Shown here piece by piece: positions 46,790-58,249 of a stretch of DNA of 60,000 nucleotides. A program made the position numbers and the translations under genes. Numbering within the stretch: position 1 is the first letter of the stretch; the number at the start of each line of letters is the position of its first letter. Source of the stretch: Liolophura sinensis (taxonomy: Eukaryota; Mollusca; Polyplacophora; Chitonida; Chitonidae); the NCBI RefSeq assembly GCF_032854445.1, contig NC_088302.1, forward strand, positions 15,807,338 to 15,867,337, in the 5' to 3' direction. The notes below the pieces were generated by a model. The model ran no database searches, had not been told where the DNA came from, and saw only the letters and a program-made list of their open reading frames with translations.

Positions 46790-49619
46790 CTATTGAATAC
46801 TTCAGTAATTACTTATGTCCAACTTAACTCTAGCATTATTCTTCCACTGTATTGGGATTCCTTTCATCAATGAATCATCAAACCACATTATGAGCTAAAA
46901 ATCGGCATTACATTATTTTTATTTTATAAGAAAAGATCTGCTATTGTGGACAAGATAGACCCAAAAGGTATAAGAACAGTCGCAAAAGTATAAGGATAAA
47001 TGAAACATACGTTAGACTGAAAAGGTACAAGCAGTTGCGTAGAAAGCGGTGGAGGGGAGTGTTGGTGTCCCCGCACTTCACTTTCAAAAGTGTGTGTGTG
47101 TGGTGAGGGGCAGTGGGATGGGTGGATGTTCTGCACCTCCCCCACAACCACATACACCACATACACACTTTTCAACCCAACCATATAAAAAACAATGAAC
47201 ATTTAATGCTTTCCTAGCCATTTTGATATTTACACTGCAGTCAAACTCCAAAATCGTTTAGTGACCTAAAATTACATCCCACCTACTAATTATACTAACA
47301 CTCGTCTTAGGCTTTCGTGATCAGAGTGAATATGCTGTTTAAAGTTCAAATGTTTCAGGAACAGTACCACAAGTTTAGACTAAGTCTCACTTTAATCTAA
47401 GACAGATTCGTGGTCCTCGGACCTGGGTCTATATGTATATACGTCTTAAGACTTAAATCAAAAATTCTAGCAGAGCCATACGATTAAAATGTTTTGCTGT
47501 AGAAAGTTTAAAATTTGTACAATTTCTTTACCGCAAAACAATGTAGCAACCACAATTTCAGTTCTCTCCTGTTCTGAGTAAGTAGCTTTGAAACACTTGC
47601 AATTTATGACTTATGTCTTAGGGCTCGTATCTTTAATAAATACAAGCCTTGAGGTTTAATCCCGATCCGTGAAAGTCGGCAAGTTTGGTACGTAATGAGT
47701 TGCAAGTCATAACGGGATAGAAGTCAAGCAATGGTCCACCCTGTGTCAGTTTTTTGTGTCCGGATATAGAGCGTCGTGTGTTTTCGGTCTGACATTCCGG
47801 TGAAGCGGCATCATAAAATGATAGACATTAGGATTATCCTGCTAAATGGAGATACCGTCATGAGTTGACAAAATTCGTTTTGAAATCGGCATTAATACCC
47901 TCAAATAAACAAAAGGCTTTTTTTTCTTTGTTGATTTACACTTGTGGTACTACAAGACGAGTTAGGTTTATGCATCTGTATAGAACATTATACTTGAGTC
48001 TTTCCGGAATCATGGAAAACTGTTGATTGTTTCTCTTTTCATGAAGCTGTACTGGTTTTTTAAGAGTTCTCTGTAGAGGTTTGTGTTGATGGTTGTTTTA
48101 GAAATTGGTCTTTCGAATTGTATTGTTGACGGATGTGTACAAAAACATGTGCAAAGTTTTTGCCATGACGTTTGCTTTTACCAAGAATTTATTCAGTCCT
48201 TGCCGACCCTAACCTAGCAAAACCTAGTAAAACCTAATAGCTGTGTTTCATACATGGACTTCAGCGTGAAAAATCGTTTTAACTTCTGTCAACTTTAACC
48301 TCGAAGTACTTTAGATTGTTATTTGTTTTCCAATTTTCTTTCGACCTAGACGCATATATGTAGGCAGAGGGACTCGCCAATAATTTGGACGGTCACAAAC
48401 TGAAGAAGGTGGAGTAAGTGTGGCCGAAAATTGGCCGTCTTTGAAACATCCATTGTGAGAAGCATGGAGGTGTGACCAAAACTTGCCTTCAAATTGAAAG
48501 CTGGACAGATAAAAAAAAAAAAGAACGTAAAAGAGTCGACAGGTATCGTCCACAAATAGCTATATAGGCAGCTTTGCCTAGCTGGCGCGTCGCCTGGGCT
48601 TTACTTGGTCGCATCATTCCTGTTCAATTTAATACAAGCTTGAGAGACTCTCCGGGGCCGATGAAACCCAAACATATTGCACGAGCTATATAGCTGGAAA
48701 TGCTTAATACTGACTGATGTAAACATGGAGGTAACAGTAATGAAAGTGAACGAGATCGCCACTGTCCAAACCCCTCGGAGACTGCATAGCGAGTCAGATG
48801 TCGGTTAAACCTCCAAATTAAATAAATTGATGACATTTTGTCAGGTAAATTTCCTGTCTGGTGAGGCTCAGGGATAATCCCTGTGGTATGAATGAAAAAA
48901 GAAAGAGAAGAAAAGTTATTAATTTTTTTGATTGCTGATTATAACGAAAGAAAGCAAACAGAAAAGAATGAAGGAAGAGCAGTGAAACAAAACATTGAAA
49001 GCAATGTCCAAAACTTCATTTCCTTTTTTAATTTTTAAAATAAACGGTAATTGTATATATGGGAAATTCTTTTTTAAACAAAACTTTCTTTTGCAAATGT
49101 ACAAATAAATTCTACATATGTATAAAACAATTTTACATATGTTTAATAAAGCCTGGTTCCTGAGTAAAGTTTGGTGACTTTCCATTAGCTTTTGGAAGAC
49201 ATTTGGGTACACCCAAAAAATTAATAAGCTAATTTTAACAAAAGGTTTGTTGAGTGATTTTGGAATGTACTAGTATTCGGTTATTATAACACAATATTCT
49301 GTCACTTTCAACATAATATCCTGTTAGTCTAATAGAATCTTTATAGAATATGTGTGTTATATACAAGACAATAATCTGCTGTAAAAGCAAAATACTTTCT
49401 AACATCACTCAGACAACAGACATTCTGTTAAATTTAAAAGACTATATTTTTTAGTTTACCATACACATTAAGTGGCCGGCTCATAGTTACCCAATAGTTA
49501 ATTCTTATTTTATGTAGCCTATAGTGGCTCAATGCATAACCTTGTGTAAACCATTTTTTGTCAAGAAATTCCAAAATAAGAACTGATTCTTTACTTACAA
49601 ACACAACACTGCTCCTTAT
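46790..49619. other. Intergenic, no gene recognised
   Basis: AT-rich, with a GT/CA-rich patch at about 47090-47165 and no coding similarity on either strand. Confidence 0.5.
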
Positions 49620-49845
49620 AATTGATGGGAGCTTCTCGCCAATGTGGTCGCTGTGAGCTCATGTTCAGCTCATGGTGGCTTCCTCTCCGGTCGTACGTGG
49701 GAAGGTTTTCCAGCAACCTGCTCATTGTCACGGGTTACCCCTGGCCTCTACCCGGTTTCCTCCCACCATAATGCTGGCCGCCGTCGAACAAGTGAAATAT
49801 TCTTGAATACGGCGTAAAACACCAATCAAATAAAAAAATAAATCT
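49620..49845 (+). mobile_element. SINE family 1, lacking the A-box end
   Basis: GCCAATGTGGTCGCTGTGAG, CCACCATAATGCTGGCCGCC and AATCAAATAAAAAAATAAAT. Confidence 0.9.
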
Positions 49846-50219
49846 GATGGAAAACGAATTCAAGTCAAACTGAATGAGGTCAGCTTGGGGTTTTCTGACT
49901 GAAATGACCACGAGGCGAGCGATTCGACGAGGATAAATATTACACCCTTAAAACTGAAAGGATCAGTGTCCAGTTTTATTTACTGACCCTAATTATAAAG
50001 ATTATAAAATGTTTAAACAGTATATTACCAGGAATGTTTCAACACTCTTCAAAAATGTTCATATTCCAACTTTAATAAAAGAGTCTGTTTCAAGTGCTGA
50101 TTTAAGACGTTGATTAACCAACTTTTAATGGAATTGGATTGTGAACACTTTGACGAGTTTTAAAACATTAACACTTTATAAATCACATAACTCTTATAAG
50201 CATACATACTGGAGAAGAA

Positions 50220-50465
50220 TTCAAGCGCGGTGACAATCGCTCGTCACGCTGTACACGAACACGCCGGATAGGTTCAAACCGTAAGTGTGACCAGCTGAAG
50301 ACTTTGAGAGTTCAGGCGCGGTTTAAATCCCACCGCACCGGGCATCTACGTGCCGACAGCGTGAACGTATGCCCTGACAAATATCACAGCTGACGTCACG
50401 ATAGACGTCACGATAGACGTCACGAATTCCGGACTGACCGCCGGGTTCTCAGTAAAACTCTGGTT
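50220..50465. promoter_or_regulatory. CpG-rich patch with three CRE-like sites
   Basis: CpG dinucleotides are dense here and rare around it. Near 50390-50425 AGACGTCACGAT is repeated with 14-bp spacing; the first copy is a full palindromic CRE (TGACGTCA). Possible promoter or enhancer with no assigned gene. Confidence 0.4.
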
Positions 50466-51339
50466 TAAAGCCATTTGTACGCTTCAAAAAAGGCTGAGAA
50501 TTTTTCTTTTTGCACTTTTACATATTAAGACACACCCTAAACAGCTTATTAAGAAACTAAATCTGTACGTTTTATGTATCCTTTAGACTGATCCATTCTG
50601 TTAACAGTGAACATCTGGCATGTAGGCGTATACCGATTTGTGCAGGTGACATAAACCAAGCAGTTTGTAGTTTTTGGGTTTATCTGTGATTCGTTTGACG
50701 CATAAATTAAATGTCACTGTGACTCGCTTTGATATCCTTAGAAGCTACTGGGGCATCTTATCAAGTCCATCTCAACAATCGAAACGTCATCATGATTAGC
50801 CCGATTTTTTAAGCAGCCTCGCTCCCTCTCCCCCACCCCGCCCCATATATTTCACACCGGCCAACACCAGTATTGCAGACAGGCACTATTTCGATAGAAG
50901 GTTGGTACGTTTTTATTTGTATATTTTCTATGATTTTTTTTCTTTGCTTCTCCTTTTCTGCTTTTTTTTTTTTCATCATCCCTATTTTTGTGGCACCACT
51001 GGAGTTAAACCATAGGGATAAGATGAAATTTCATTTTTTTTTATCACATGTTCTTGCAGTCCTTGGAACAGTTATCGCTTTTAGCCAAGTGTGGTCACCA
51101 TATGTGGCCACAAGAAGTCCAGACGACAAAACCTGTATTATTTACGAAATATTACTATCCACTTTCATTAAACAGGAACCGCTGCTGTGTACAAGAGCTG
51201 ATATTAGCACCTGTACATTATTATGATAAATATCTCCACATTTACCTTTGTTATTCCAGACAGACTACCTATATATGTTTCTGATTCATATACGACTTTC
51301 AGACGTGACCTTAAGACGCCATACATGCATTTTTCACGA

Positions 51340-51410
51340 TGCCTATTTATCTATTTGATCGTTGTTTCACGCCATACTGAAGAATTTGCCATTTACAGTA
51401 CGGTGGTCAG
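51340..51410 (-). mobile_element. SINE family 1, very decayed tail
   Basis: TTTATCTATTTGATCGTTGT then CACGCCATACTGAAGAATTT. Confidence 0.5.
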
Positions 51411-51769
51411 TTTTATAGGTGAAGGAAATCAGAGTACCAGGGATAAACCATCCATCTTTGGGAACTTACTGACAAGCTTTTTGACACGTAAAGCACATAT
51501 TAGTGGAAGATGTGCATGTACTGTAATTCTTCAACCGTTTCGCATGTTTGCAAGATATTTATTCAAGCAAATTCACTATTTGCACTATTTTATACAGATT
51601 GATAAAATTACACTTTTTGTGGAGTCCTGTCCACAAGACCATTGTAGTTTTGTCTCCAAATTACAAGTAATAACGGCATAAATTGCTCTGAGAGTTGCTC
51701 TTTCATATGCAAAAAGGTTGAGGAATTAGGCTAATCTTTATAACGAACCCAAGAAACGCCGAACCCAAG

Positions 51770-51834
51770 AGGCCTGTAAGTGAAATATTCTAGCATAGGC
51801 CTACAGCGTAAAACACCAATCAAATAAATAAATA
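51770..51834 (+). mobile_element. SINE family 1, 3' tail fragment
   Basis: GTAAGTGAAATATTCTAGCA and AAAACACCAATCAAATAAAT. Confidence 0.8.
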
Positions 51835-51849
51835 ATTAAAATAGGGTTG

Positions 51850-54690
51850 TTAAGCAGACACCGGATTTCAGGGACATGCTTTGCAAAGTTTAGATGAAAG
51901 AAAATCATTTTTGACAGATGTTTCCCACAAATACCCAAGCTCAAATTCACATATGCGGACCAAGCCTACAGACAGATCTAAACAGAGACTATGGTTTTTC
52001 ATTCCCCTATACATACCCACACTCTTTAGACAATGGTTCGTGGAAGACTGTTTTCGTATGGTTTTGATTCCATGTTACAGCTGGCTCCAGACAAATTCAA
52101 AATATGCAGACAAAACCCAATGAAAAGAAAACCAATTCCATGCATATATGCATTTGCTTCTAAATAACCTACAAAAAAAAAACCCACTGGGATTTCCTGT
52201 ACCGAAGTGTTATTCTCCATTGTAGGGACTGATTTTTAGGATTATTTGTGTCAGCCCACAGCCTATATCAGCCTCGTTAAGACTATATTGTGCGGAACTA
52301 ATCTCGATGCACATTGTAAGGGCGATAAGCAGCTCCCATGAATCAATCCATATTAGTTCGTTTTTAGAGTTAAGTCCTATATTTGGCACTTTTTCACAAT
52401 GCGTGTTCATGACCTGAAGTATATAATGCTGGAATATGATGACAGTCGAAGTGGTTAAGTGACTCGATCACTGTGACAATCGAGGCAGATCGTCCATTAT
52501 GGTGGAATCATTAGCCCTATGTCCTTTTAAATGTGACTTTTTATGTACGACAAAACCCTTTATTAGTGAAAGATAAACATACGGGATATTAGGCTAAATA
52601 CATGGGTAACGTTTTGTTTCTATCTATTTTCTATCTAGTTGTCCCGAACAACGGGATCCACTGGAGTCATCAACGTGTGAAGACTTTTGGGCGCGATTTC
52701 TTCAAATAAAAGCAACGCTTGCACCCAAAACTGTCACTGGCAGTTGCACACAGAATTTGAGAGCTCACCGGTAAGAGAAATCCCACTGATAAGCTCACCT
52801 TTTGGCATTTTTCTCTCTCCTTTATATGAATATTTAGATGCCATTTTATCACAGACCCGTCTGCACAAACTCTTTTGCAAAACCACTGCATACGACTTCA
52901 CTTTAGGCAAGCTACCGAACCAAACTATGAACAACTCTTGTGTACAGAGATATAGCAAAATACCCTATGACACATTTACTCTCGTTTCTGAGCGACTCCA
53001 ATCAGAGTTACGTTTGCAACGAGGAGTCTTAATTTTATGAAATACTGGATATGGCCAAACACAAATGACTTTCATTTCCGTGAAAAATGTATTAGCACCA
53101 CCAATAAACATCCCACGAATTATTACCGTTTGATGTCAAGATGTCCGGATATTGCTGAGTTTATCAAACACCTCACCCCGTGGGTAACAGCGGGAGGGCA
53201 GGTCACCGAAAGGACAAAACAAGCTTCAGCTACAGTGTAATATACCCGCCGGATGACAGGCTGAGCAGGCAAGCCAAGCCATGTTAGGAATAAAACGAAC
53301 GAGCCTGTGTTCATAATTTTGTGCATTTGCCTCCTTTGCAATGAGCAGCGCGTGATAAATAACATGAACTTAAATTATCTGATTACGGATCTTTCTATAG
53401 CTCTTTATTACCTTATGAATTTATAAACTGCCTTATGTGAAGCCTAACAGTATTCCAATTGCCGTACTTTTCTAGAAAGGTAGAGCTTCATTTTCTTATA
53501 CCTAATACTGCTTAAGTCATGACGCTAGGGGCATGTATACAATTTGCTACTACATTTATAGGTAGATAAAAAAATAATAAGCGCTGGGGGGAATTAGCAT
53601 GAGGGTGTATATTTGTTACGTGTGACCATTTGCCAACGATCACACTGACGCCGATGCTCTGATTTTCACTCTCTGCTGGCAATCATTTATATTGTGTCCA
53701 TGCATAAACAAAAAATCTTTATATGGACTGTTATAAGCATCCCCGAGAACACGTCCCTTTGCACTGTTTTAATGTGATTGTCATTTTAAGTACTTCTTTA
53801 CCAGTTGCGTCTAACAAATTACAATGAACATGTCTGCATTTTTCTTTATCTAATTCTGCTTTAGACACGGTGGTGCAATTTGTTACTATTTAAGCATTTA
53901 CGTGAACTGTCAGAATAAAACCCTAGCTGAGGTAAATACTGGTAACAGGCCGTATTTGACTGGTTACGTGGGACCATTTGAGAATGACGCTCTGTCTCCG
54001 CTGCTCTGGTTTTACTCTCTTCTTTCATATTGTATTCCTACGCACTCTAGGATTCCGCTGCTGACCCCATTTCCCATAGGTTGAATCCGCTTTGTTTACT
54101 CCCCCAGACATAGCACTGATGATTAGATCAGAGCAGCTAAAAGACCGCTTCAGAACAATGAACAGTGATGAATCAAATCAGACTTTCTGTGAAGCACTGG
54201 GATTAAAGAATCCAGTTGTACTGATGTAATCTTTGTCACCAAAGGACCTGGTTCGGTAAGGCGGTGGATCAGCCCCAGAGAGGTACGATCAGAAAGTGCA
54301 AATTTCAAAATCCTAGCACAGTTCTGTAAATTTACAAATCAGAAGTATAAATCTTGGTCCAAGTACCCATAAAAGTTATATGGCCGTAAAAGAAATTGTT
54401 GCTTATTACTAACCCGCGAAAAATGCACTCCTGATCCAAAACGCCAATTTTGTCTTCACGCGAGACGCTGTGTTTTTAATTTACCGTATGACGATCAACA
54501 TTAAACAGAAAAATATCTTTACTGAAACTTTCATGTGTGTATTTCTAAGTCCCATCTAAGTTTCGTTTTGGTTAACGTTTGTATTCATATGTAAAATATA
54601 AACCATAAACTGTGATCAGTTTTCTCATATTTTGGCAAGTTTAAAATACGTATTTCTCCATTAGTCTGTCGGGAATCCTGCACAGTACAT
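51850..54690. other. Intergenic, no gene recognised
   Basis: Short ORFs only, none with composition or splice sites that convinced me; no repeat family recognised. Confidence 0.45.
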
Positions 54691-55164
54691 TGGACTAGCG
54701 CAGTTGGTATTGCGAAAGGTTGAAGGAAAAGTTCGAATCTTTGAGACAATCTTTTTTGACCTTTATCTCAGAAACATACTTTTATGTGAGTAAAGATAAA
54801 GATCGTCTTGCATTAAATAAGTGTTATTTTGAATTGGAATTTTTAAGATTCGGTATTACGAAACATTTGGTAACTATAGCGAAATCATACGTGAATCCTG
54901 GTTGAGATCACATGTAGTCCGCTCGCTATAATTAACATTAACATGTTATGCGTATCGGAAGTATAAGGCTGAAAGTTATATTTGTTACATATTTATGTAG
55001 TTGATTGTTTCAGTCAAAAAATTTTCAGAAAGTTACATTTGTGGTGCAGTGATTTTCACAATTCTACGGTGTCTAATTTGAAAAAAGATCTTTCAGTGAC
55101 ACTCAGTGCATGTTTGGAGCTTTACAAGTCGCATGCTAACCATATAATAGGTAAAGAAGAGTAA
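54690..55164 (+). other. Weak coding candidate (two ORFs) after a tRNA-like head
   Basis: TAGCGCAGTTGG and GTTCGAATC (54698-54738) look like A and B boxes but are too close for a real tRNA. ORFs 54720-54905 and 54982-55164 follow, both predicted to be helical (FESLRQSFLTFISETYFYVS; SNLKKDLSVTLSACLELYKS). No splice pair with matching phase was found and I know no family. Confidence 0.2.
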
Positions 55165-55181
55165 AACAGAACTGAAAACAT

Positions 55182-55390
55182 TTATTTGATTTATTTATTT
55201 GATTGGTGTTTTACGCCGTACTCAAGAATATTTCACTTATATGACGGCAATATGGTGGGAGGAAACCGGACACAGTCCAGGAGATACCGAAGACCATCCG
55301 CAAGTTGCTGGCAGACCTTCACACGTGCGACCAGAGATGAAGCCAGCATGAGTTGGACTTGAACTTACAGCGACCGCATTGGTAAGGAGC
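55182..55390 (-). mobile_element. SINE family 1, head-truncated
   Basis: TTTATTTGATTGGTGTTTTA, the body, and TTACAGCGACCGCATTGGT at the right; the A-box end is gone. Confidence 0.9.
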
Positions 55391-55539
55391 GAACTGAAAA
55401 TAAGAAGTAGCTGTGTGTCAGTAGCTGTCACTCAGAGCTGTAGTCATTTTCGCTGATAGAGGTGAACAGTTTCTTTCACTGCGGCCGATTCCCCGCCTTA
55501 CCATACCAGATCCTTTGTATTGCCAAGCATAAAAACTCA

Positions 55540-55610
55540 ATATTTCCGTGGTATAAGTGAAATGTTCTTGAGAACGGCTTAAAACACCAATCAAGTAAAT
55601 AAATAAAATG
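55540..55610 (+). mobile_element. SINE family 1, 3' tail fragment
   Basis: GTATAAGTGAAATGTTCTTG then AACACCAATCAAGTAAATAA. Opposite orientation to the copy 150 bp to the left. Confidence 0.85.
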
Positions 55611-55865
55611 TCACTACTTTATTGTCACATGAATTACCTTGCATGCACCTTTACTGGTTTCGATATCGGGAGCTGAGAAGAAGGGTTTCCGAAAGCGACA
55701 GATCTATGCATGCATGTCTACACCTACATATGTATTCTTTAAAAAAGTTATCAGTCATTTAGATATAGATTTGTACTTTCATAACATCTCAAGAGCTTAA
55801 TTTAGTTTAAATTGTGCTTTTGTAGGCAATTATCGGTATATATACTTTATACAATATACCAAAAA

Positions 55866-56540
55866 CTTATACCGTGTGTTTGTTCATACCAGCAATGGCG
55901 GGAACTTTACCTGATATCTCAAGGACTAATACCGTAAATTGTTCTTGTTCATACTAGCAATGGCGGGAACTTTATCTCATATCTCAAAGACTTATACCGT
56001 AAATTGTGTTTGTTCATACCAGCAATGGCGGGAACTTTACCTGATATCTCGAGGACTAACACCGTAAATTGTTCTTGTTCATACTAGCAATAGCGGGAAC
56101 TTTATCTGATATCTCAAAGACTTAGACTTATACCGTAAATTGTGTTTGTTCATACCAGCATTGGCGGGAACTTTACCTGATATCTCGAGGACTAATACCG
56201 TAAATTGTTCTTGTTCATACCAGCAATGGCGGGAACTTTATCTGATATCTCAAAGACCTATACCGTAAATTGTGCTTGTTCATACTAGCAGTTACCGGTA
56301 ACTTTATCTGATAACTTAAAGACCTATACCGTAAATTGTTCTTGTTCATACTAGCAGTTACCGGTAACTTTATCTGATAACTTAAAGACTTATACCGAAA
56401 GTTGTTCTTGTTCATACTAGCAGTTACCGGTAACTTTATCTGATAACTTAAAGACCTATACCGTAAATTGTTCTTGTTCATACTAGCAGTTACCGGTAGC
56501 TTTGTCTGATAACTCATAGATAGTGTAAATTGTGTTCGTT
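55866..56540. repeat. Minisatellite, 65/66-bp unit, about 10 copies, with dimeric higher-order part
   Basis: The ACCG landmark recurs at 55931, 55996, 56061, 56132, 56197, 56262, 56328, 56394 and 56460. The left six copies alternate between two types (ATACCAGCAATGGCGGGAAC with GAGGACTAA, and ATACTAGCAATGGCGGGAAC with AAAGACTTAT), a 130-bp dimer. The right four are a third type with the palindrome GTTACCGGTAAC and a 66-bp period. Confidence 0.93.
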
Positions 56541-56962
56541 TTAAACAGTTAGTGGTATGCATGTGTTTCTGTGTTCAACGTCCTAATATCAGAGGCTTAA
56601 ATGTGAAGATGGTTTGTTGAAGGTATATATAGTATGGCGACACTTCTATCTCTTTAATCTCTTCGTGTTGTCTCGATCACATCCACTACCACAACACCTC
56701 GCTTTCCTGTGTAAGGGTTTTTTTTTTCTTCGACAAAGTGATTTCCTCCTTTACAAACATTTCCTGACATTAAAAGTGATTTCCTTTTTTCTGTTCAATT
56801 TGTTTGTCGAATCAATAGAACTGGTGCACTGAGCACTAGATGCATGCAATATCCCACCTGCTGAGGCTTTCCGGACAGCTTTGTCAGAATAGCCAGTTAA
56901 GACTTCACCTAAGAAGATAACGCACCTCTGATCATCCGGGTTGCCGGAACAGAGCCACTTAG

Positions 56963-57142
56963 CTAATCCCGGGACATCCGGTTAACGTAGAAACCAGCAG
57001 CTAAATCACCCAGTTGAAGGGGCGTATGAGCCCACGTAGTACATAGGTTTGTGGCCCCAAACAGCTTGGCGAGGTCACTAGAAGGCAACTGGTCGTTAAC
57101 CAATTTGACAAAATGAGCAACTGCCCCAGTTTCTTCCTCAAA
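56963..57142 (-). CDS. Possible terminal exon of an unknown minus-strand gene
   Basis: A good acceptor (TACCCTGCAG) opens a 59-codon frame ending in TAG: FEEETGAVAHFVKLVNDQLP, then SSDLAKLFGATNLCTTWAHT and PLQLGDLAAGFYVNRMSRD. Composition looks coding and GC is above its surroundings. I do not recognise the family and cannot find the preceding exon, so it may also be a pseudogene or transposon remnant. Confidence 0.35.
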   Translation of the reverse strand, partial: FEEETGAVAHFVKLVNDQLPSSDLAKLFGATNLCTTWAHTPLQLGDLAAGFYVNRMSRD

Positions 57143-57439
57143 CTGCAGGGTACTCACATAGTTGTAAATAGTCAAGAAGAACTTTAGGTTCTATGTTTCT
57201 TACATGCACACAGACTATTAATATGGTTCTCAACCCCAGGATACAGACAAAACTCTGATTGAAGTGATGTCTGTTAAATATAGTTATTATTTATTTATAC
57301 GTATTTCCTTATGTACTTCATAGGTTATTTGTGTTCTATGTCATACAAGGCGACGAGGAGTCATTACATATGCAAAATGCGATCCATGCCGTCAAAGTGC
57401 TACCGCCACTAAAGTATTCCCCTACCCAGAGGTATGTAA

Positions 57440-57800
57440 AACCAGGTCTGTCCTTTCAGTGCTGAGTTCCAAGCGAGACAGCAGCAAGTTCCATTTTTAA
57501 AGTCTTTGGTAAGATTATTTATTTATTTATTTGATAGGTGTTTTACGCCGTACTATTTCACTTATACGACGGCGGCCAGCATTATGGTGGGAGGAAACCG
57601 GGCAGAGCCCGGTGGAAACCCACGACCATCCACAGGTTGCTGGAAGACCTTCCCACATACGACCGGAGAGGAAGCCAGCATGAGCTGGACTTGAACTCAC
57701 AGCGACCGCATTGGTGAGAGGCTCCTGGGTCATCTTTGGTAAGAACCTACCTGGGTTTGATCCCAGGTCTCACGACTTCGAGGCGGACTAATGATACGTT
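57440..57800 (+). mobile_element. Older tRNA-type SINE fragment interrupted by a family 1 SINE
   Basis: Left part GTGCTGAGTTCCAAGCGAGA to TTTTTAAAGTC and right part CTGGGTTTGATCCCAGG (B-box-like) belong together. They are split by the insert described next. TCTTTGGTAAGA at both borders is the target duplication. Confidence 0.75.
57515..57732 (-). mobile_element. SINE family 1 inserted into an older SINE
   Basis: TTATTTATTTATTTGATAGG tail, conserved body and GCATTGGTGAGAGGCTCCTG, flanked by TCTTTGGTAAGA (57503-57514 and 57733-57744). It lacks the CAAGAAT part of the tail. Confidence 0.9.
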
Positions 57801-58096
57801 GTTTGCATGACGGCAATAAGCTTAATGCGTGCAGGAGGGGAAGCGACCTCACGTTGCCAGAGATCTTAGAACCCTCCTGACTAAAAGGTGCTACCAAACC
57901 AGAAGCAAATTGATTCGAGCCTCTGACGTCGTGGATCAAGATCTACTGAACAACTGGAACAACCATACAGTTTCCTGAACCACCGAAGGCCATGCATGTG
58001 TCGAATATTGCCTTTGCTGATAACTGATATTTTCCTCGTTTACTTTCCAGCCACACGTGTGAAGTCTTCAACCTTTTATACAGATTAGTTATTAGT

Positions 58097-58248
58097 TATT
58101 TGTTATTTTATTTGATTGGTGTTTTATGCCGTAATCAATTTAAGAACATTTCACTTATACGACGGCGGCCAACATTATGGTGGGAGGAAACCGGTAGAGA
58201 CCGGGGGAAACCCACGACCATCCGCAGATTGCTGGTAGACCGCCGCAC
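58097..58248 (-). mobile_element. SINE family 1, 3' part
   Basis: TATTTTATTTGATTGGTGTT, ACATTTCACTTATACGACGG and GGGGGAAACCCACGACCATC. Confidence 0.88.
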
Positions 58249-58249
58249 T

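Noticed and set aside
50873-51226. 117-codon ORF with hydrophobic stretch, possible membrane protein
   Set aside because: Hydrophobicity comes from T-rich low-complexity DNA; no splice sites or family likeness.
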